Positions 1 through 10,089 of a stretch of DNA of 64,000 nucleotides are shown here, in pieces. Under the pieces are notes generated by a model. That model saw only the letters and a list, made by a program, of their open reading frames with translations, did no database searches and had not been told where the DNA came from. Numbering within the stretch: position 1 is the stretch's first letter; every line of letters starts with the position of its first letter. The stretch spans positions 32,219,001 through 32,283,000 of the forward strand of contig JAJNNQ010000024.1 in the NCBI GenBank assembly GCA_027886175.1, written 5' to 3'. The translations under genes and the position numbers were made by a program. The stretch comes from Phylloscopus collybita (taxonomy: Eukaryota; Chordata; Aves; Passeriformes; Phylloscopidae).

Positions 1-1659
1 TAACACTGCAGGCCTTTGCACCTCCTCTACTGACAGCCTCTTCCTGCTTGTAGACAGAATCCCTTTGCAATCCTCATGGCCCTGCTCCCCAGCGCTAGGA
101 ACCTGCCCCACCACACCCCTGGCTGTTCACCCAGCCCCTGCTCTGGGTGCTGTCATCTCCAGGGACAGCAAATGGCCCACAGCAGGCAAGCCTTGAGTGG
201 CAGGCACCACAGAGACAGGCATGCCTCTGGTAAGGAGAGTAACAAGGGGAACACTACCACAGATGTGGCCACCTTTCTGAGGTCCAACAGCACTCCAAGA
301 CTTTTGAGTGATTGCTTAGTAGACTCTCAGCTTAGGACAGAGGTAGGAAAGGTTTTGTAGGATGGATGGAAAGCCCATTCCTCCGGGTGACATCAGTACT
401 TTGCTCAGGACACATGTTCTGGAGGTTGAGGAGAGTGTCTCAGTGTCACAGCTCTCAAGGTGACTGGTAAGGAGGTTGGGAGACATTGGTTGGGCTCATT
501 AGTCAGAAGGTGTACTGAAATGGCACTGCCTCATTCACTGCACTTCCAGTAGGAGGAGAGGGGATGGACCATGCAGGACAGTTTGCAGAGGAGTAACTGG
601 AGGAGGGAGGCGTGGGCAGAGTCATCACTGTAGTTAGGAGAAAGAGGAGCATCACAGCCCTTCAGTTCAGGTTGGCCTGAGAAGGTCTCAGCCTCTCTCA
701 GACCCCAGCAATCTGGCATGTGACACATTTTCTTATTCCTGTAGCCTGAATGACTGCATCTTGGCACGTTTTGTCTTCACTAGGAGCCCAGATTGTTTAG
801 GAAGCTTTTCCTCTAGGCCTTTATCTCAACTTTGTCATCAACAGAGACCCCTTAAGACATGTACCAGGACAAATGAGAAGGGGGTTGAATGCCTTCCTCA
901 GCACTGTTGAATTTTGTCCCTTATATCCCTGGTACAGGATTGCTGCCTCCTTTCACCTGTTTCACACATCCACCTTTCCTCTCCCTCTCCTCCTCCACGT
1001 GAAATTTCTTTCCTTCATTCTTCTCTCACCAAAAGCCCCTCTCAGACAAATAGGTCCTTCCACCTACAATGTCTCCAGCAGTGGCGTGGGCTGTGGTGGG
1101 AGACAAAGGCAAACAGGACTGAGCCAATATCCAGTGCCTGATGCTCTCCACCTCATGCCCTCACTGTGAGCAAGGGCTGCTCTGCCCCACTGTACACCTG
1201 GTCAGAGGTTGTTTTGTCTCTATTGAGTGCCTTGGTGTTGCTGGGCAGGCAGTTTTGGGGAGCCCAGCCAGCAACCCAGAGCTATGCCTGCAGTCAAGGG
1301 ACAAGACCTCTTTACCCCACAACCAAACTGAAATATTACTGAGGCTTTCTGGAGGAGGAGAGCTCCCAATGTGAACCAATGTGCACCACACTCTTGCACC
1401 ACTCCCTGCCCTGACTTTTCTGCCTGGCAGAAGGGATCCATGAGCATCCCAGAGGGGACTGAGCTGGGAAGCTGCTCGCTCTCAGTGTGCTTGTCTGTGC
1501 TCACAGATCCATGGGGAAAGGAGGGTCACACAAGCCTTGCTTCAAGAAAGCTCCTGTCTGGTAGGCAAGGAGCTCTACAGCAGGCAGGGAGCTTGCTCAT
1601 ACCCTTACAGCTAAACGTTTCATCTCTTACACCTTTTCTCATTGTCTTTTTATTTGTAG
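1..1659. other. 5' flank/intron of the plus-strand NANOG-like gene; no exon 1 seen
   Basis: I looked here for a counterpart of the first exon of the minus-strand NANOG copy (N-terminus MSAHLATPPY, then a GT donor in phase 1) and found none. The reading frame of exon 2 stays open leftward through the acceptor to an ATG at 1371, but that stretch looks like intron. The real first exon may lie left of the window, may have diverged beyond recognition, or may be lost. No CpG-rich promoter like the one of the other copy is visible. Confidence 0.5.
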
Positions 1660-4077
1660 AAGTATCCCCAGCTTCATCCAGTTCTGGGAATTTCAGCCAA
1701 TTCACACCAGATTCAGCCACCAGTCCACACTCGTCATCCTTGTCCCCACAGCCTACAGCTAAGTCTCAGAAGGGCAGAGAATATGGCGTGGAGGGGATGA
1801 GGAAGACCAAGAGCCGGACAGCTTTCTCCAAGGAGCAGCTGCAAACCCTGCACCAGCGCTTCCAGAGCCAGAAGTACCTCAGCCCCCAGCAGATCCGGGA
1901 GCTGGCCATTGCCCTGGGGCTCACCTACAAGCAGGTGAACACAGAGACTTTGACCCACAGTGTACTGATCTCACAGTGGCTGAATGGCCACATAAGGAAG
2001 TGCCAGGATGGAAAGATGAGTCCCCAGCAGGGACTGAGGCAAAGGTGCCAGCTAACAGTTGCTGCCCTGCTTATTCATGCTCAGAGATCAGAAGCACTTG
2101 GGCAGATAGAGGGGTCACTGGCACCTCATTTGGGCCTCCCAAGTCAAGGGTCAGTTAAGGGTTCTGTTGCCAGCACCTGTAGTAGAATTGCAAACCCAGT
2201 GATGAATATGTTGTTCACCACAAACAGTCTCTACCCTGGGCCTGACAGCACTTCACAGAGTTTTTCATGCGCTGTGAACTTCACAGAAAGCCTGGCATGC
2301 ATCTGTTCTCTGAATCACGGGACGTGCTGAAAGCTCTTGCTAGTGTCTCCCAGGGCTTATCTTGTCCAATATCTAATAATTGCTCCACACTCAGCACTGC
2401 CTGGCTGCTGGGCACGTGCTCCCTCCTCCCCGTGGGTGCTGCCAGGTTCACACATCACTGCCCTTTTAGGGTCTCTGCTAATCTCCAGGTAGGCTGTGTG
2501 CAGTGAAATGCTGCCTCCAATGATGCCTTCCTAAAGCAGGGGGGGCTGGGCAATGGGGCACAAGGGCTTGCAGTTACGAATCCAAAATCTGCCTGAAATT
2601 TGGATCTCAGATCTGGGAAAGGTGGCCTGGATGCCCTGGGACTAAAAAAGTTACACTTGCATTGTAAGTGAACACAAAGGGCACACACTGAACTGGTTCT
2701 GTCGGGAACAAGACAGGTGGGACAGTCGGCTCTTTCCTTCAATCCACATCCCTGCAGACATAGCCCGGGGGGGAAATGGCCCTGGAATTTGCCACAGCAA
2801 GGGGCTCTGAATTTGGGAACTGCTGGGTACAAGGAGCAAATCTGTCCCTTCTCTGTAGGCAAATATGCAGAAACAGTATCTTAAAAGTCTGCCTGTAGTG
2901 CAGGGGGCTTGTAGAGTTGTCGGTGGATCTGATTTACACCAGTCATTCACCTCCATGATCGGAATTAGTCGATTTGTCACAACTATCACTGTCTCTTGAC
3001 ACTGAGCCACCCCTCCCCCATCACACAGTAGCACTAGCCACCTGCTGAGGCTGCTAGACAGACCTCTCCCCTTGGCAATACCCCCCACAGGAGTTCTTAA
3101 AGGCTTTTATCTGCTGCTGCCCATCTATCTCTGCCATCTGGTCACTCTTCCTCTGCTTCTTCCTGCATGTGAATTTGGTAACCTTTGTTCTTCCCTCTTC
3201 TTTGCTGACATTTTCTCTGCTTTCCCTTCCCCACCCAGGTGAAGACTTGGTTCCAGAACCGGAGGATGAAGCTGAAAAGGTGCCAGAAGCACAGCCTGTG
3301 GAGCGAACGGGCTCAGTGCCTCACGCAAGTAAGAGCACAACATCATGGCTCTCCTGTCTGGGCAGATCAGTCCCCTATTTCCTCCATGGGGGAAACTTAA
3401 GCAAATGAGTGTGAGTGCACCTGGCCTCCTGGTTTGCTCAGCACAGAGGCACAGACTTGGCACCACTCCGTGTGCTGGTGGTAGCCCAGCAGTGGGCTGG
3501 CTATGCCACAGAAATGTTTCCAGGGAGAAGCTGTTTTCCTCCTATGTATATATGAATATATCTGTGGGAATGGACATAGTTCTTCTTGCCCTCCATGCCA
3601 TTGCTGCTGGTCAGTAGACAATATGAAATGTGAAGGGACAGAGCCCCATTACGTGGGGCCTGTGGACACCAGTGAAGAGGCTGTGTGTTCTGACTCTCTG
3701 CCTTTCCCTTTCAGAGTGGCTTCCAGACCGGCAGTTACCTGGACGTGCACCCCAAATTCCACCAGGGCTACCCCGTCGCTGCAGCTGGCAATATCCAAAC
3801 TGTGCCTGCCCCCTGTCAGCACTATGGAGCAGGGCAGAACGCTTACACAATCGTGACCAGCGAGGATGGAGGAGTCTTTGGCAAAGGCGGGGGGACCTGC
3901 AGTGTCCAGCAGACAGTGGGCTTCATTGCCCAGCACAAAGTAGACTTTTACCACAGCTATCCTGGCAGTGTGGAGTATCCAGGCTCGAAGACAGGTGAAG
4001 GCTGTAATTTTCACCACTCAGCCGCCATGGGGGCTCCTTTCCCAGCCACTGCCGGCCATCATCTTTATCATTCCTAA
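1660..4077 (+). CDS. NANOG-like: NANOG-like homeobox gene, plus-strand copy (exons 2-4; exon 1 not seen)
   Basis: Homeodomain transcription factor of the NANOG family, expected in the nucleus of pluripotent or germ cells. Three exons are visible: 1660-1934 (275 nt, acceptor TTTGTAG), 3239-3328 (90 nt, acceptor CACCCAG, donor GTAAGAG) and 3715-4077 (363 nt, acceptor TTTCAG, stop TAA). Joined, they stay open and in phase. Exon 2 starts with a Ser-rich segment, then the homeodomain (KTKSRTAFSKEQL ... LTYKQ). Exon 3 completes helix 3 with VKTWFQNRRMKLKRCQK. Exon 4 is rich in Tyr, Phe and His and ends HHLYHS. Exons 2 and 3 have exactly the lengths and phases of the minus-strand copy, and by eye 52 of 60 homeodomain residues are identical, while the C-terminal exon has diverged strongly. 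Open frames and consensus splice sites argue against a decayed pseudogene, but no start exon lies within the 1.66 kb upstream. A start at the internal ATG just before the homeodomain (about 1797) is possible. Confidence 0.85.
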
Positions 4078-4737
4078 GCACTGTGGATGTGGGGTACTTG
4101 GGCAGCCAGGAATCAAGTCTTGTTCTCATCTCTCCCTTTGTTATTCGTGTGCCATCCACCTCAGGGACACCTTGTAGCTTAGAACCTGTTTTGGCACCCA
4201 GATGCGTGCCTGCAGACATGCAGCCGTGCAGGGCCCCGCTTGCCCAGGTACGTGCATGCAGAGCCCTCATTTCTGTGCCCATACACATGACTGGCACAGA
4301 CAACCAAGCTCCCTTACAGCAGCAAAGCCCACGATCTGGCTACCCAGCTTATGCCCTGGAACTTCTTAATTATGGATCTTGTAACTTGTCCAAGGGGAAG
4401 CACAGATTCCTTTGGGGATCTCATTTCTACTCATCACTTGTACAGTTGTGTGTACGTAACACATGAAGCCAGGGGCACATGTGTGGAGAGCTGCTTGTAC
4501 CTTTAACTGAAGTTGGAGTAGTTGTTATTGCCATGTGCCAGTTATCCATCTGAAGTGTAAACCATCAATCAGTTCTGTGTATCAGCCATGAGGTGAAGTG
4601 GTTAAGTGTCTAATGAAGGGAGATGTGACAAGTAGCTTGCAGAAAGGCTGGTAAGATGATCTTATAAGCCCTTCCTTCTAGTCTGTATCTTTCTGTGCCT
4701 CCCCTTGAGAAAACCTAACAGTGTGTTTAATTTGGCA

Positions 4738-4743
4738 AATAAA
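4738..4743 (+). terminator. Poly(A) signal AATAAA of the plus-strand NANOG-like gene
   Basis: AATAAA lies about 660 bp after the stop codon at 4077. The intervening sequence holds no open frame of note and is the likely 3' UTR. Confidence 0.55.
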
Positions 4744-5389
4744 AAAGAGTATTTTTTAAGATGCACTATGTATTTTTATGTATCTCTTTTTCCCCCTCTG
4801 CAACAGAGTGTTGCAATATAAAAACCAGATGGAACATAAATAGCCATAGCAACCGTATGCCATTGTTATTTGATGCTGAAACTATAAACAGACATTTTTC
4901 TGCATTATTAGTGGATCAGCTTCATGGCTTTTGGCAATGCCAGGTGTCTAGAGTCAAAGAAACAGGTGAGTAACTATCACCCACCTTAAGAATTTTCCCT
5001 ATCCAGCAATACTGAATACAGGGACTGTCATGGAGGGTACTATCATTTCTAAACTCGACTATGTAAGTGTCTAAGTACCTAAAACCAGATGTGTGTAGCA
5101 AAGTGTATGTAATCATAAGTCTCCAGTCCCCTGAGTCACAGGTTTTCTACCACTCTTTGATGATGACAACAAATTTCTCTTAATGCAGTGAAGTAGCTGC
5201 CATGGTTAAAAAAAAAGAGCATAAAATGAAGGCAGTGATTTCTGTGACTGGAATAATAAGAGGCATGGTCTTCTACTGGCAAAGTTGATTTATGTCCCTG
5301 TACCTTACAGCTGCTTGTTCCCTCTCCCACTCCCTCATGCAGACACTCCTTGACTCTACTGTAAACTGTATGGTGTGCTGACTTCGGCT
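4744..5389. other. Spacer between NANOG-like 3' end and LTR
   Basis: No gene, RNA or repeat recognised. A short A-rich tract is near 5210. Confidence 0.4.
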
Positions 5390-5720
5390 GTGTTTGTTAA
5401 TTTTCTTCACTGTATCTAGGATGGGGCTGTGTTTTGGATTTGTGCTGAGAATGGAGTTGATAATACAGAGATGTTTTCATTACTGATGAGCGGGGCTTGC
5501 AGTGTTAAGGCCTTTTCTGCTTCTCTTTAGCTCCCTGACAGCGAGAAGGCTGGGGGTGCACAAGGAGTTAGGAGGAGACACAGCTGGGATGGCTGACCCC
5601 AACTGACCAAATGGATATTCCATAGCATATGGCATTGGGGTCAGTCTAGAAAGCTGGGGCGAGGAAGAGGGGTACAAACAGAGTTTTTGTCTTTCTAAGG
5701 AATTTAATAAATAAGCATAA

Positions 5721-5767
<47 letters not shown>

Positions 5768-6023
5768 ATATAAGCATTTGTCTTTCTAAGGAATCGGCTG
5801 TGCTGTCCCAGAGGTGGCCTGCCTGTGGGAAGGGGTGAATTAATTCCTTGTTTTGCTTTGTTTGTGTGTGCGGCTTTTGCTTTACCTACTAAATTCTTTT
5901 TTATCTCAATCCACGAGTTTTCTCACTTTTAGTCTTTTGATTCTCTTCCCCCATCCCCGTGCTGGGGTGTGTTCAAGTTGAGTGGCTGAATGGTGCTTTG
6001 CTGCCTGGCATTGAACCACAACA
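5390..6023 (+). mobile_element. Solo LTR of an avian ERVL-type retrovirus
   Basis: The segment reads like a widespread bird ERV LTR that I recognise. The U3 part has GGATGGGGCTGTG and GGGGGTGCACAAGGAGTTA, then a stretch ending in AACTGACCAAATGGATATTCC. Later come the U5-like TTCCTTGTTTTGCTTTG, CGGCTTTTGCTTTACC and CCACGAGTTTTCTCACTTTT. It ends near AACCACAACA. Orientation is plus and there is no internal retroviral sequence, so it is a solo LTR. It lies between the converging 3' ends of the two NANOG copies. The left boundary is uncertain by some tens of bases, and the middle is interrupted by a microsatellite. Confidence 0.72.
5718..5770. repeat. (AAAT)n microsatellite inside the LTR
   Basis: About 50 bp of AATA units. 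On both sides stands the same 18-bp stretch TTTGTCTTTCTAAGGAAT (5685 and 5777), so a piece of the LTR was duplicated around or with the microsatellite. Confidence 0.9.
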
Positions 6024-8051
6024 GGTGGCCAGCATGATTTGGGGAAAGATAAGGCCTTTTGGATGGTGAGTCACATAATCTTGGCACAGCCCCCACCCCT
6101 TCCCCCTCACCAGCAAGTGGCTAAGGATGGGCAAGACTGTTCTTGAAACCATCAGAGGGCTGGGGAGCAATTAAGTAGACTAAGAAGGTGCTGGCTAATA
6201 TCGGAGAGTGGACAACAATAGAGGCAATTATCAGTGCTATCACGCCAGAATGAAGATGTTTTTCAGCTCCTCTCAAGCTAAAAGTTCTGTTTACTTACCT
6301 GAATATAACCTCAAACTTTTCCATGCCAACCCATCAAAGGCTGCTGTAGGTGAAAAAAGTTGAGCTTGTGGCTAGCCCTCACTAAAATGTCTCAGGAAAA
6401 GGAGTCACATGTCATGCCCTGCTCCTTCAGAGATGCTTTAGGACAGACAGGATTTTGCTGTGGAGGCTCTGGGACTGGCTTGCAGAAAGCTGCTGCCTCT
6501 AAGAACAACTGTGATCTCCCTGCTATTGACCTTCAGCAAAGCAGTGCTAACAAACGCTACCAAATCTTGCAGTTTCCTCAGACAGTTTTTCAGGGGTCAT
6601 CATCGAAAGACAAACCTGATTGCCACAGGTGGTTATGGAGTCCAAAAGCCTGCAGCGATTCCAACAGGCAAGTAAGCAGCTTCCAGGAAGGGAGATCATT
6701 GATGTCTGCTGTAGCAGGAGCTGCATTCCCAATGTCCTGTGTAAAAACAGCAGGAATGCAGCTTCTGCTAGAGGGAGTCCCTCAGCCCCAGCCAGCCAGA
6801 GGGACACAGGGAAGTTGGTTTCTTTTCTGATCTTTCTCTAATATCAAAGCAGTGATTTAGCTGGATCTTGAGGATCACCCAAAGCAGAAGTCCTATGGTG
6901 CAATTTGTAAAAGATTTGATGGTTTGGACATTTTCCAGCTGCTAGACAGCAGATGGACTTTTGTCAAGTATGAGAAATTAATTCTAGCCTGGTTATGAAA
7001 GAGGTTCCCAGATATGACCTGAGGGTACTCTTCAAAACTTTGGACAACATGAAGATGACATGGCCCTCACAGGTAGGAAGGGACTTGGGATTGTGGTTTC
7101 TTGTTTTGGGGATATTTTTCCTTTTATTTTAATGTCCAAGTGTAATGATTTAGAGTCATTCATGCCTCATGACTATTCAGTGTCAGCCAATATGCTGCTG
7201 CCCTCTGATGACAGGCAAGGCAATGCTTGACTGAAAATTTCTGAAACCCTGTTAGCTCAGCCTTCCAGTCATGCGGTGGAGTTAGATAACTAAATATGTT
7301 TACATATGCCTGTAGGGAAGAGCCTATTAAAGCAAAGATCATTACTTTTCTCTGCACTGGAGAGACAACTGAGGCTGTGAGCCCTTGCTCATGGATCACT
7401 CAGAAGAACATGTAGTTTGTAAAACCCCTGCAGGCCCACACTGACATGGAGAGCAAGGAATGATGTTGCTTGCACTGCTGGATGTGCTTGGTATTTTCCC
7501 TGTGGGACAGCTGGAACCCAGTGAACTACAAGAATAAAATCGTTGTCTACATAATCTCTACCAGACCCAACTTCTTCTGTTTAAGTGAGATTCTCTGCAA
7601 GTACAGCTGCAGCATTTTGTCACTGCAGATGTTGTAACTGTGGAGTGTATGCCCACAAGCTGTAATGCATATGAAGAGGTCTAAATCATCTTACAGCTTG
7701 ATCCTGAAAAGATTTGCTGGCAAAGTGAATCATGTTTGCAGTGTGCAGAAGTCACTGTTATACAGCACAATCATGAGAATCAGCAGTCCTAATAGAGATG
7801 CAATGTATCCTAGCAGAAAGAGCTTTTGTTGGCATGCACTTAGTTCCTTAGAGGAAGTGATACTGCACTTCTGCAAGTGTGAGGCTGCAGGCACCTGCAT
7901 CTCCACCAGTTTTGGTAGTAGTGCCCAATTACTTGTGCAGTTGATTCAGATGGTGATGTGATTCAGGCATGTGAAGGTAACAAGAGATCACCAGCTCTGT
8001 GGAAAGGCTGAGCCCTGTTTTTTGGTGGTTTTTTTTTTGTTGTTGTTTGTT

Positions 8052-8091
<40 letters not shown>

Positions 8092-9538
8092 CCATAGGCT
8101 CTAGAAACACTTCTTGAGCAACTAGGAGTCCTTTCCAGCCCACCTTCCAAAACTCAAACAACAGCTGCTCCTCCTGTTCCCTCCAGCTACATGTGCTTGC
8201 CAAACCTGCAGACAACACAGGCTGAGCAACCAGGGGAAAAATACAGCCATGAGGGAACACTCAATTTTCACAGAACACTCCCCCAGTACATGAAGTAACA
8301 CAAACCACAACATGCAGAGCAATCATTCTCGGCCCCAGGGCTGTTTTAGCAACAATATCTGATTCTGTAGAAATACAAGCAGAAGTTATCTGCCAGCAGA
8401 GCTCTGGCTATCTCCTTACCCTTGCAGCAGGCACATGGAAACAAAATATACCAAGCAGCACAGGTAAACTGCAGCAGGCATCCTCTGCAATTGCTCTGCA
8501 AAGATCTGTATACCTTACTTCATTAAAGACTGAACTCCAAAAACAGAAGTTGCTAATTTTAAAGGTGAAAGACAAGGCACAGGATATATGACTTTTATAG
8601 GTGATTTATATGGTTCAGCCTTATTTTTTTCAAGGCAGTTGTTGAAATTGATACTCCTGATTGAGAATTCTCCAGAATTCATACACAATACTATTGGGAT
8701 ATGACTCTCCCATCTGGATGAGAAAGAATCTCTTCTTCTGTAATACAGAAAACCACCTGAACCTGGCATTTCCCCCACTTCCAGGCCAGACTTACCTTTT
8801 TCTGCTGTTTTAGGGTTGGCAGCCCACACATTTAAGTGATTCATTCTTTTGTTCTTCTCTGCATGGGCTCAAGCCTCTGCTCCTCTCTCCTTCCTGTACC
8901 TATTGTACCTTGCCTCAGGAGCAGAGGATTATTAAAGGAAAGAGGGGATATGCTTTTGCAACCACACGAGCAGGTTCTGTTCAGCCAAGGACCTGAGCAG
9001 TCAGCTGCCAGTTTGGCTAATTGTGTTCGTGGGAGTACCCCTTGAATTACCCCTTTCAGGCAGATGAAGGGCTTCAGTGGTGTAGTGTACTTAAATGAAC
9101 CCGGGATTAAACCCAAACACAATTTCTGCTAGTTTGGAGTATGACTAAATAGCAACTTAGTTCTGGTTTTGTTTCAGTGCTGGAGGCAGGAGATCCAGAT
9201 ACTTACAGACTTCTGTTGCCATTTGGGGTCAGTACAAGAACCACAACAGAGCTGCATATTTAATTATGCGGGATTCCAGACCTCCAGTTGTGACCTTCTG
9301 GAGCACCTGCAGGAGGCCACACAGTATCTAGGACACTTTCTTTTGCTCCATCCTCCTTCTCCAATACTTTTTTTTTTTAAGCCCTGCTGTTTAAGGGCTA
9401 ATATAAGCCCGTTACAGGGCTGCACATGCACTAGGCTACATATCTGCATATTAAAAACTGGCTGATGGAATAACCACTCTCGTAGCCGGCTGTTCAAATG
9501 CAAGCTGGTGACATCGTCACAGCATTAAAATAGAGTGA
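6024..9538. other. Intergenic, between the LTR and the minus-strand NANOG 3' UTR
   Basis: No exon-like segment with splice sites or family motifs was recognised on either strand. Contains only a long poly(T) run (8056-8097) and short T tracts. Confidence 0.5.
8056..8097. repeat. Poly(T) tract, 42 T
   Basis: Uninterrupted run of 42 T preceded by further T/G-rich sequence. On the minus strand it could be the A tail of a decayed retrocopy, but no body was recognised beside it. Confidence 0.9.
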
Positions 9539-9544
9539 TTTATT
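9539..9544 (-). terminator. Poly(A) signal of the minus-strand NANOG gene
   Basis: TTTATT on the plus strand reads AATAAA on the minus strand, about 545 bp beyond the NANOG stop codon at 10090. The region between is AT-rich, without open frames, and is the likely 3' UTR. Confidence 0.5.
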
Positions 9545-10089
9545 TTCAATTCAAACAACTTCGTCAGAACATTAACATTAAGAACATTGAACATTAACGA
9601 GAAAAAGCAATAAAACACAATCTGAACATAACATAAAACATGCTTGGTAACACTGCAAAAAACAAACTTTATGAAAAATTATTCTGCAACAACAAATAGT
9701 CACCTCCTTTGCAATCGAAGTTCTGCTGCAAAACACGCAGGGCAAGGATCAGATATCACCTGCTAGAGAGGCAGCAAAGAAGGTGAGACTTAAACAACAA
9801 ACAGACCCTAACAAACTCTGCTGCTCACAGCTGTAACATTGCACACTAGCCTCAAAGAATGAGATTCAATCTCACCAATACCCAAGAGCATCTTTGCCAA
9901 GGGTTAGCTATGAACAGACAGGCACACTAAACAGGAAACTAACTCCAGGCAGCAGGGTGCTGAGCCCCTCCAGTAGTTAAAACAGCAGTAGTGGAGGAGG
10001 GGAAGAAAACGAATAGACCACGTATCCCTGAGTCAAAACCCTGGAAATCCCATGAGTGAACACAAGAGATGGGAGAAAAAAAACCAAAC

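Noticed and set aside
1371..2330. A 319-codon single frame over NANOG-like exon 2
   Set aside because: It reads through the clear acceptor at 1659 and donor at 1935. Only 1660-1934 has family similarity; the rest is intron.
7929..8260. Poly-lysine open frames on the minus strand
   Set aside because: Translation of the 42-base T run.
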